The notes under the pieces are model-generated. The model ran no database searches and was not told the origin of the DNA. It saw only the letters and a list, made by a program, of their open reading frames with translations. A stretch of 53,933 nt of DNA from CAZEPJ01 sp964514105 (lineage in GTDB: Bacteria; Desulfobacterota; Desulfocorpusculales; Desulfocorpusculum): the NCBI GenBank assembly GCA_964514105.1, contig CAZEPJ010000026.1, positions 1-53,933 on the forward strand. Reading direction: 5' to 3'. Positions 8,401-15,053 of the stretch are shown here, one piece after another. The translations under genes were made by a program, and so were the position numbers. The stretch's first letter is position 1. Each line of letters begins with the position of its first letter.

Positions 8401-8778
8401 ATGTACAACGCCGGAAAGATCATCGTGGGACTGTTCGTCTTCGTCGTTCTGGTGACCGCCCCCTTCATCTACAATGCAGGGAAGGCCGCGCCGGCGCCAC
8501 AGCTGCAGATGCCCAAGGACGAGAAGCAATGCGTCGAGTCCAAGGCCTTCATGCGGTCCAAGCATATGGAGCTCATCGACGAGTGGCGGCACGCGGTGGT
8601 GAGGGACGGGAAGCGGGTGTACGTGGGGATCGGCGGCAAGCCCCACAATATGAGCCTGCAGAACACCTGCATGGGCTGCCACACCAGCAAGGAGAAGTTC
8701 TGCGACCAGTGCCACAACTACGTTGCCGTGGCCCCCAATTGCTGGAGCTGTCACATCGAGCCCAAGGAGAAGAGGTGA
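8401..8778 (+). CDS. dsrJ: DsrJ, periplasmic triheme cytochrome c
   Basis: 125 residues with an uncleaved-type N-terminal membrane anchor (residues 7-27) and three heme c motifs: CMGCH 90-94, CDQCH 101-105 and CWSCH 114-118. An extra Cys (C44) fits the family's unusual His/Cys-ligated heme. Its ATG lies 4 bp after the dsrK stop behind GTGAGGGG, and its stop TGA shares the final A with the dsrO start (TGATG). It is the periplasmic electron subunit of DsrMKJOP; its physiological partner is not settled in the family. Confidence 0.95.
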   Translation: MYNAGKIIVGLFVFVVLVTAPFIYNAGKAAPAPQLQMPKDEKQCVESKAFMRSKHMELIDEWRHAVVRDGKRVYVGIGGKPHNMSLQNTCMGCHTSKEKFCDQCHNYVAVAPNCWSCHIEPKEKR

Positions 8779-9548
8779 TGGATAGAAGCAGACGGAGCTT
8801 CCTGAAGATCGCGGGGCTCTCTGTCCTCGGGGCGGGCGCCAAGCCGCTGGCGGAGGCCATGGCAGCGGGGGAGGTTTCCAAGCTGACGCCCCACGCCCAG
8901 GCCATCGCGGGGAAACGGTGGGCCATGGTGGTGGATCTCAAGAAGCCCTGCCCCAAGGACTGCGCGGACTGCATCGACGCCTGTCACAAGGTCCACAACG
9001 TGCCCCAGTTCCACAATCCCAAGGACGAGGTGAAGTGGATCTGGAACGAGAGTTTCCCCCACGCCTTTCCGGGACAGGAATACGCGCACCTTTCGGACGG
9101 GATCAAGGGGCGCCCCATCCTGGTGCTGTGCAACCAGTGCGACAATCCCCCGTGCGTGCGGGTGTGCCCCACCAAGGCCACTTTCCGCCGGGAGGACGGC
9201 ATCGTGATGATGGACTACCACCGCTGCATCGGATGCCGCTTTTGCATGGCGGGCTGCCCCTTCGGCGCCCGGAGCCTGAACTGGCGGGATCCCCGGCCTT
9301 TCATCAAGGAGCAGAACAAGGAATTCCCCACCAGGACCCGGGGGGTCGTTGAGAAGTGCACGTTCTGCGAGGAGCGGCTGGCCAAGGGGCAGATCCCCGC
9401 CTGCGTGGAGGCCTGCAAGGAGAAGATGCTCGTGTTCGGGGACTTGGAGGACGCCGACTCGGAGGTGCGCAAGCTCCTGAGGAACCGGCACGCCATCCGG
9501 CGAAAGCCGCAGCTCGGTACCAATCCCCAGGTCTACTATCTCGTGTGA
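8778..9548 (+). CDS. dsrO: DsrO, periplasmic ferredoxin-like subunit with Tat signal
   Basis: 256 residues beginning MDRSRRSFLKIAGLSVLGAG, a clear twin-arginine signal (SRRSFLK). Several ferredoxin Cys motifs follow, including CPKDCADCIDAC, CNQCDNPPCVRVCP and CIGCRFCMAGCP, plus a CTFCEERL...CVEAC pair. DsrO is the periplasmic NrfC/HybA-like partner that links DsrP and DsrJ. The ATG overlaps the dsrJ stop by one base, indicating translational coupling. Length is normal. Confidence 0.95.
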   Translation: MDRSRRSFLKIAGLSVLGAGAKPLAEAMAAGEVSKLTPHAQAIAGKRWAMVVDLKKPCPKDCADCIDACHKVHNVPQFHNPKDEVKWIWNESFPHAFPGQEYAHLSDGIKGRPILVLCNQCDNPPCVRVCPTKATFRREDGIVMMDYHRCIGCRFCMAGCPFGARSLNWRDPRPFIKEQNKEFPTRTRGVVEKCTFCEERLAKGQIPACVEACKEKMLVFGDLEDADSEVRKLLRNRHAIRRKPQLGTNPQVYYLV

Positions 9549-9555
9549 GGTGACC

Positions 9556-10713
9556 ATGCTGGAGAAGGCGTTCACCGGAAGCAAAGCATACTATGCGTGG
9601 ATGACCTTTCTGCTCCTGATGATGGGCATCGGGTTGCTTTGCTATGTCATGCAGTTGACCCAGGGCCTGGGCATCACGGGCATGGGCAGGGACGTATCCT
9701 GGGGGCTCTACATCGCCCAGTTTACCTTCCTGGTCGGCGTGGCCGCCTCGGCGGTGATGCTGGTCCTCCCCTACTACCTTCACCACCACAAGACGTTCGG
9801 TCGCATCACTATCCTGGGCGAATTCCTCGCTGTCTCGGCCGTCCTGATGTGCGTGACCTTCATCGTGGTGGATCTGGGGCAGCCCGGCCGGGCCTTCAAC
9901 GTCCTGCTCTACCCGACTCCCAGCTCCATCCTCTTCTGGGATATGATCGTTCTCAACGGATACCTCTTCCTCAACATCGTCATCGGCTGGACGGTGCTCA
10001 ACGCAGAGAAGCAGGGTGTCTCCCCGCCCCGCTGGGTCAAGCCGCTCATTTACATCTCCATCCCGTGGGCGGTGAGCATCCATACCGTCACCGCGTTCAT
10101 CTATGCCGGCCTGCCCGGACGAGGTTTCTGGCTGACGGCCATCATGGCCCCCCGATTTCTGGCTTCGGCCTTTGCATCGGGTCCCTCGCTGCTGGTCCTG
10201 TGCGCGCTGCTCATCCGGCGATTCACCCGATTCGATCCCGGAAGGGACGCCATTCAGGGGCTGGCCAAGATCATCACCTATGCCATGATCATCAGCGTTT
10301 TCTTCGTGCTCATGGAGTTGTTCACGGCGTTCTACAGCCAGATCCCGGAGCACATGCACCACTTCACGTATCTGTTCGTCGGGCTGGAGGGGCATACGGT
10401 CCTGGTGCCGTGGTGGTGGGCATTCATGATCCTGGCGGTCCTCGCCCTGGTGCTGCTCGTCAACCCAAAGACGCGGGGCAACGACACGGCCCTGGCCGTG
10501 GCCTGCGCGTCGGTGTTCATCTCGCTGTGGATCGAGAAGGGCCTGGGGCTGGTGATCACGGGGTTCATCCCCAACCCGTTGGACAAGGTGGTGGAGTACT
10601 CGCCCACGTGGCCCGAGGTGTTCATCACCCTGGGGGTGTGGTCCATGGGCCTGCTGATCCTCACGGTCCTCTACAAGGTCGCCGTGGCGGTGAAGGAAGA
10701 GCAGGGGGCCTGA
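9556..10713 (+). CDS. dsrP: DsrP, NrfD-family membrane quinone-reactive subunit
   Basis: 385-residue polytopic membrane protein of the NrfD/PsrC family, with about ten hydrophobic segments across its length and a conserved central SIPWAVSIHTVTAF segment typical of the family. It is the second quinone-interacting subunit of DsrMKJOP. The ATG at 9556 is chosen because GAGGTG lies directly upstream; a GTG at 9550 is also in frame. Last gene of the dsrMKJOP run, 25 bp before the stress protein gene. Confidence 0.94.
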   Translation: MLEKAFTGSKAYYAWMTFLLLMMGIGLLCYVMQLTQGLGITGMGRDVSWGLYIAQFTFLVGVAASAVMLVLPYYLHHHKTFGRITILGEFLAVSAVLMCVTFIVVDLGQPGRAFNVLLYPTPSSILFWDMIVLNGYLFLNIVIGWTVLNAEKQGVSPPRWVKPLIYISIPWAVSIHTVTAFIYAGLPGRGFWLTAIMAPRFLASAFASGPSLLVLCALLIRRFTRFDPGRDAIQGLAKIITYAMIISVFFVLMELFTAFYSQIPEHMHHFTYLFVGLEGHTVLVPWWWAFMILAVLALVLLVNPKTRGNDTALAVACASVFISLWIEKGLGLVITGFIPNPLDKVVEYSPTWPEVFITLGVWSMGLLILTVLYKVAVAVKEEQGA

Positions 10714-10738
10714 GCGGCCGAGACCGAAGGAGTGTGAC

Positions 10739-11218
10739 ATGAAGGAGTTCAAACGGATCCTCTGGCCGACGGACCTGTCCGACAACGCGGCGCAGGCGTT
10801 GCCCCTGGTCACATCACTGACCCAGAAGTACGACGCCGAGATCCATCTGCTGTTCGTGGCGGAGGACATCAGCCAAGTGATCAACTTCTACGGAGAGGAC
10901 CATCCCGGCCCCGTCGAGGAGTTTCGGGAGTGGCTCATCCAGAAGGCCCGCAAGAAGATGGATGCGTTGTGCGAGAAGTCCCTGGGGGGATGCCCGCTCT
11001 ATCACAAGGTGTTCCGGGTGGGCGACCCGGCCCAGGAGATCCTCAAGACGATTCGGGAGGCCCACATCGATCTGGTGGTCATGGCCACCCATGGACACGG
11101 GGCCAGCACCCACCAGCACACGGAGGGAGGCGCGGCCTTCGGGAGCGTCAGCGAGGAGGTGGTCAAGAATTCTCCGGTCCCGGTGTTGACGGTGAGCCCG
11201 TTCGGCAAGGGATCGTGA
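10739..11218 (+). CDS. Universal stress protein (UspA family)
   Basis: 159 residues with the UspA fold: an N-terminal strand (RILWPTDLS), a central VVMATHGHGAS and the C-terminal FGSVSEEVVKNSPVPVLTV typical of ATP-binding Usp proteins. The spacer between the GHG and FGS parts of the ATP motif is longer than usual (THQHTEGGAA). It starts 25 bp after dsrP with AAGGAG upstream, so it is likely read through from the dsrMKJOP transcript. No specific role in sulfite respiration is known. Confidence 0.88.
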   Translation: MKEFKRILWPTDLSDNAAQALPLVTSLTQKYDAEIHLLFVAEDISQVINFYGEDHPGPVEEFREWLIQKARKKMDALCEKSLGGCPLYHKVFRVGDPAQEILKTIREAHIDLVVMATHGHGASTHQHTEGGAAFGSVSEEVVKNSPVPVLTVSPFGKGS

Positions 11219-11283
11219 AGGGGAGGACCTGGACCCCACCGCCCACGGACGCGGGGGCAGCGGATGCCTGGGGGCGCTGCGGC

Positions 11284-11313
11284 TTGACAGACCGTTTTGA
11301 CGGGGTCTAGGAT
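11284..11313 (+). promoter_or_regulatory. Promoter of the ferredoxin gene
   Basis: Perfect TTGACA at 11284-11289, 18-bp spacer and TAGGAT (4 of 6) at 11308-11313. Transcription from about 11320 would give a leader of about 95 nt and, with the terminator at 11657, a monocistronic ferredoxin mRNA. Confidence 0.6.
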
Positions 11314-11414
11314 TCAGAGAAGTCGAGAAGGCCGAAGGCCTGAGGATGACGATTCCGGCTGCGGCCGGGGGGATCGATCTTCCATACATCAAAGCGCCAA
11401 GGAGGAAAAAGGAA

Positions 11415-11606
11415 ATGCCCTATCGTGTGACGGTGAACAAGGAGACGTGTGACGGTGATGGCGAGTGCGTGGAGATCTGCCCGGTGGACGTCTATGAGAT
11501 GGGCTCGGACAACAAGGCTGAGCCGGTGAACATGGACGAATGTATCGGCTGCGAGAGCTGCATTGAGGTCTGCCCCACGGATTCCATCACGGTGGAGGAG
11601 ATCTAG
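11415..11606 (+). CDS. Small 2[4Fe-4S]-type ferredoxin with one Asp in place of a Cys
   Basis: 63-residue cytoplasmic ferredoxin. The C-terminal motif is canonical (CIGCESCIEVCP). The N-terminal motif reads C12-x2-D15-x2-C18-x3-C22-P, so the second Cys is Asp. Asp at this position is known in Desulfovibrio africanus ferredoxin III and Pyrococcus furiosus ferredoxin, where the cluster interconverts between [3Fe-4S] and [4Fe-4S]. GGAGGAAAAAGGAA precedes the ATG at 11415; the longer frame from 11346 lacks support. It is flanked by its own promoter and terminator and could be the soluble electron donor for nearby enzymes; this is inference. Confidence 0.93.
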   Translation: MPYRVTVNKETCDGDGECVEICPVDVYEMGSDNKAEPVNMDECIGCESCIEVCPTDSITVEEI

Positions 11607-11656
11607 CCCGACAGGGCAGGGCCTTCTCAGGATGCCCTGGAGCCCCTGAGACGCGG

Positions 11657-11692
11657 AACGGGGGGGCATGGTCCCGTGTCCCCCCGTTTTTT
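11657..11692 (+). terminator. Strong Rho-independent terminator after the ferredoxin
   Basis: Arms 11657-11665 and 11680-11688 pair perfectly (AACGGGGGG with CCCCCCGTT), with about five further inner pairs including wobbles, followed by TTTTTT at 11687-11692. It is the clearest terminator in the window and closes the dsr region. Confidence 0.85.
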
Positions 11693-11839
11693 CTTCGTCG
11701 TGACATGGGGTTGGAGGGAGTCCCTTGTCTTCATCCGATGGACGGGCAAGCCGGACCGGGAGGGGAAGGGAGACCTTGGGGTTTCTGGCAGGGCAGCCGT
11801 CGGCCGGCAGCAGTAGGGCGGGCGAGGGGCTTTCGCATC

Positions 11840-12271
11840 ATGGCTAGGAATTACTTCACGACCAACGACATCGCCCGAATGTGCAACGTCACCCGGCAGA
11901 CGGCCATCAACTGGATCAAGAGTCGAAAACTCAAGGCCAACTTCACCCCCGGAGGTCACCGGCGCGTCCTGGAGGAGGACCTCATCGCCTTCTTCAAAGA
12001 GAACCGGATGGATCCGGCCATCATCGAGACGTACGAGAACGAACACAGGAAGACGGTGCCTCCGTGTTGGGAGTATTTCTCCATGGGGTTCACCAGCCGA
12101 TCATCGCGTCATGACTGCGAACGATGTCTGATCAAGGAAGCGCGGGCTCAGCGCTGCTTCGCCATCGCCAGGGCCCTTCCCCCCGAAGAGATGGCCTGCC
12201 AACCGGATTGCGGGCAGTGCAGTTACTTCCGGCGATATGGCGACGCCCCGGGGGGCCGTCTGCCGCGATGA
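11840..12271 (+). CDS. MerR/excisionase-type HTH regulator with Cys-rich C-terminus
   Basis: 143 residues. The first 53 form an excisionase/MerR-like winged helix (FTTNDIARMCNVTRQTAINW, then the GGHRR wing). The remainder has seven cysteines: C76 in PCWEYF, C93-x2-C96, C106, and C120-x3-C124-x2-C127, plus His91, spaced as if to bind a metal or Fe-S cluster. The start at 11840 gives the usual domain N-terminus; the frame opens earlier at 11705 with no domain-like sequence. It lies alone between the ferredoxin terminator and the methyltransferase gene, so a redox- or metal-responsive role near the dsr genes is plausible but not shown. Confidence 0.75.
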   Translation: MARNYFTTNDIARMCNVTRQTAINWIKSRKLKANFTPGGHRRVLEEDLIAFFKENRMDPAIIETYENEHRKTVPPCWEYFSMGFTSRSSRHDCERCLIKEARAQRCFAIARALPPEEMACQPDCGQCSYFRRYGDAPGGRLPR

Positions 12272-12443
12272 ACGGGGCGCACCGCTCCCCCGGGCGTACC
12301 CACGCTCCGTGAGGTCCGCACTCCCCCCCTCGGCCGCCGCCTCCCCCCCGGATCCTCTTGGGGGGCCACGAACGGGTGCGGCCGCGGGGGCGCTGTGTCC
12401 CCGAGCGTTCGGGATCGGTCCGGGAAAGGCTCCAGGGAGAGTC

Positions 12444-13250
12444 ATGGGCTGCGGGACGGTGAGACGAGCCAAACGCGGTGCGGATGATCCGTTTCTGGGC
12501 CGCGTGACCGTGGTCCTTCACCGGCCTCGGTCTCCGGAAAACATCGGGGCAGCGGCCAGGGCCATGAAGAATATGGGATTGTCCCGGCTCGCCGTCGTGG
12601 CGCCGGCGAAATGGGACGGGGAGGCCATGCACCGGATGGCGACTCGGGAGGCCGCTTCCCTCATCGAATCCATGACCGTTTATCCGGTTCTCGAGGAGGC
12701 CCTGGCCGCCTGTGGGTTGGTGATCGGCACCACGGCCAGAGGCGGACGGCTGAGAAAGCCCTTGTGGACGCCATGGCGCGCCGCGGAGCACGTACGGAGG
12801 CTTGCGCCTGGGAACGAAGTCGCGCTCCTGTTCGGTCCGGAAGACCGAGGGCTGACCAACGAGGAGCTGCGGCTTTGCCACCTGCTGGTGCGGATCCCCA
12901 CGGCGGGCTTCTCCTCGTTGAACCTGGCTCAGGCAGTCCTCCTCATCTGTTATGAACTGCGCCGCGCGACAGTGCCTCAGCCGGAAGCCCCTCCCCCGCC
13001 ACTGGCCACGGTGCAGGAGCTGGAGCGGATGTACGCCCATCTCCAATCCGTCCTCACGGAGATCAGCGTGCTGGCCACCAGCCAGCCGGACCGGGAGATG
13101 GCGAAGGTTAGGCAGTTTCTCTCCCGGATCGGGCTCACCAGCCGCGAGGTCCAGATGATCCGGGGTGCCTGTCGGCAGGTCTCCTGGTACGGCGATATGC
13201 GGGCGAAAGCGGCCCAAGACCTCTCAGGCGGCAGGCCCCCACACCCATAG
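12444..13250 (+). CDS. TrmH/SpoU-family RNA methyltransferase (TrmJ-like)
   Basis: 268 residues. The SPOUT knot motifs are visible: PENIGAAARAMKNMG near the start, a central FGPEDRGLTNEEL, and SSLNLAQAV toward the end of the domain, followed by a helical C-terminal extension of about 90 residues as in TrmJ. TrmJ 2'-O-methylates position 32 of tRNA; the substrate here is inferred only from family architecture. The ATG at 12444 is preferred over a frame opening at 12237 that contains low-complexity sequence and overlaps the previous gene. Confidence 0.85.
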   Translation: MGCGTVRRAKRGADDPFLGRVTVVLHRPRSPENIGAAARAMKNMGLSRLAVVAPAKWDGEAMHRMATREAASLIESMTVYPVLEEALAACGLVIGTTARGGRLRKPLWTPWRAAEHVRRLAPGNEVALLFGPEDRGLTNEELRLCHLLVRIPTAGFSSLNLAQAVLLICYELRRATVPQPEAPPPPLATVQELERMYAHLQSVLTEISVLATSQPDREMAKVRQFLSRIGLTSREVQMIRGACRQVSWYGDMRAKAAQDLSGGRPPHP

Positions 13251-13288
13251 GCGGCGAGATCGAAAGCGAAGGGAGACAGACCAGAGTG

Positions 13289-13334
13289 GAGGCGGGCGGG
13301 GAACGCTTCACATCCGCGCTCCCCGGCCCGCCTC
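13289..13334. terminator. Bidirectional hairpin between convergent genes
   Basis: GAGGCGGGC-GGGG at 13289-13301 pairs with 13321-13334 with a one-base bulge, about 13 bp of stem. It stands between the ends of the methyltransferase gene and the reverse-strand TPR gene and could terminate both. There is no clear U tract on either side. Confidence 0.5.
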
Positions 13335-13436
13335 GCACGTGGGGAGGGTTTACGATCATAGATTACGAAACTGTACCAGCCTTGTCAAGTACCCCACGGT
13401 GGATCCAGCCCCATCACCCGTGCGGCCCGCGCGGCG

Positions 13437-13970
13437 TCAGGCCCCAGGCGCCTGACAGAGGCCTTCCAACTCGGCCTTGAACAAGGGATCGGGCTCGAAC
13501 CCCAGCCTGGAGGCCTCGCGCAGATGCTCCAGGGCCCGCGCAGATTCTCCCTTGCGATACAGCGACACGGCCAGATGGTGATGGGCGACGGCGGAGGAGG
13601 GATTCAGTTCCAGTACCCTCCGGGCGACCTGGGCCGCGCGCTCCCACGCCCCATGCTGCAGCAGGGCGAAGGCCAGGTTGCCCAGGGCCTGCACGGAGTC
13701 AGGCGCGATCTCCAGGGCCTTTTCGTTGGCCTCGATGCACGCTTCCAGCTCTCCCCGGCGGAAGAAGATCCCCCCCAAGTTGATCCAGGCCTCCACCAAA
13801 GTGGGGCGGAGGGCGAGGGCCTTGCGAAAGGCCGAGATGGCCTCTTCATTCTGCCCAGCTTGTGCATACGCCAGCCCGAGGTTGTAGTTGCCTTCCACGG
13901 AATTGGGATAGAATCTGAGGAATTCCAGGTGTCTGCGGATAAGCTCCGTCTTTGCCGGTCCTTGTGCCAT
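13437..13970 (-). CDS. Tetratricopeptide-repeat protein
   Basis: 177 residues with about three to four TPR units: NYNLGLAYAQAGQNEEAISAF, then AWINLGGIFFRRGELEACIEA, then ALGNLAFALLQHGAW, then AHHHLAVSLYRKGESARALEH. No signal peptide or catalytic domain is seen, so it is likely a cytoplasmic scaffold. The start at 13970 (MAQGPAKTELIRRH) is chosen because the upstream extension is not TPR-like. Convergent with the methyltransferase gene; partner unknown. Confidence 0.83.
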   Translation of the reverse strand: MAQGPAKTELIRRHLEFLRFYPNSVEGNYNLGLAYAQAGQNEEAISAFRKALALRPTLVEAWINLGGIFFRRGELEACIEANEKALEIAPDSVQALGNLAFALLQHGAWERAAQVARRVLELNPSSAVAHHHLAVSLYRKGESARALEHLREASRLGFEPDPLFKAELEGLCQAPGA

Positions 13971-14154
13971 GCGGCCTCCAGGTCGATGGAACTGGCTTCC
14001 GATATCATCGCACAACCCCATGGAAACGGCCAGCCCCGGTTGCCCTTTGACTGACCGGGGGCGGCATGGGATACTCAGAGACATCGGTCAGCCCGGGCGA
14101 GACGGCAACAGGCATGGGCCTCCCCCCCCGGGCACTGGGAAAGGCCTCGGCACC

Positions 14155-14619
14155 ATGACATCCGGCCCTCGCGTGCGCCATCCCCTTTGTCCCTTCTGTG
14201 GGGACGCCCTCCCTTCGCCTCGAACCGGCGGCATCGGGACCGGGAGCCAGTACGGTGGCGGGGCCTGCCCGTGTGGCGCCGTGTTCGGATCGGATCCAAG
14301 GGGCAGCAACCTGGGGGCCCTGCTCGTGGACGTTCTGGTCCATGCCTGCGGGGACTGGGACCTGGCCTGGGAGCTGGAAGCGGGAGTGGATTACGATGAG
14401 GCCTGGATCTACGGCTATCACGAACGCCTTCACCACTGGGTCCCGGATACGCCGGGGCCGCGACGCGGGGTGGGCACGCTCTATGTGGTGCGCCTGCGCC
14501 CGGGGCGCCAGGAGGCCGCGCGCCGCACAGGGCAGGAAAGGACGTCCGGAGACAGCTCGCGTCTGGATCCCCTGCCGGGCGCAGCTCCGCTTCCCCTTGC
14601 ATCCCGCAAAAAAGACTGA
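14155..14619 (+). CDS. Small zinc-ribbon-like protein of unknown function
   Basis: 154 residues starting MTSGPRVRHPLCPFCG. Two Cys pairs (CPFCG and CPCG, about 22 residues apart) suggest a zinc ribbon, followed by a region rich in acidic and aromatic residues (VDYDEAWIYGYHERLHHW). I do not recognise the family. The middle part looks like a real fold, and the Arg/Pro-rich tail looks disordered. It stands alone between the divergent TPR gene and the hdrA promoter. The start codon and functional assignment are uncertain. Confidence 0.55.
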   Translation: MTSGPRVRHPLCPFCGDALPSPRTGGIGTGSQYGGGACPCGAVFGSDPRGSNLGALLVDVLVHACGDWDLAWELEAGVDYDEAWIYGYHERLHHWVPDTPGPRRGVGTLYVVRLRPGRQEAARRTGQERTSGDSSRLDPLPGAAPLPLASRKKD

Positions 14620-15053
14620 CAGTCCCGCGGCCCGCCCGCAAGGCCCGGCAGGCGTCCGGGTCCCTTCCGCCCCTTCCCGACCCGCAGGTCCCCGGCCCGG
14701 GCAGCGGCCCGTCAGGCGAGGCACAAGAGTTGCTAGTTCCACTCCCCGACATCCTGCCACCCGCCTGGACGGGCACTCCCCGCACGAAAGCCTGCCCCTT
14801 TGCCTGCCTGGTTCTTTTGGGGGGGGGAGGGGACCTGCGGATGCCCCTCTCCCCGTCGTCCCGCCGTCGGCGCCAGGCGGCGCGACCGGGTGCTTTTGCA
14901 TTGACATATTTGACGCTGCTTAGGTATCCTGGCCTTGGAGATCGCAACGGCGCAGGGCCCCATCCCTAGCATCGATTGTAGGGATTTTCGCGTTTCCGGG
15001 GGGGCTTTCGGGGATCGGTGCTGGCGAATAGGGCGCAAGGAGGCGTGGATTCC
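14620..15053. other. Intergenic region upstream of the hdrA-flx operon
   Basis: 434 bp without a supported gene. The left part is C/G-rich with a run of nine G near 14820; no clear terminator is seen. The right part becomes AT-richer and holds the hdrA promoter (14901-14930) and its ribosome site (CAAGGAGGCG). Confidence 0.6.
14901..14930 (+). promoter_or_regulatory. Promoter of the hdrA-flx operon
   Basis: Perfect TTGACA at 14901-14906, 18-bp spacer, TATCCT (4 of 6) at 14925-14930. The leader to hdrA would be about 115 nt. Confidence 0.6.

Noticed and set aside
13491..13510. GGGCTCGAACCCC resembling a tRNA T-arm
   Set aside because: It lies within the TPR coding sequence and no acceptor or anticodon arm can be built around it.
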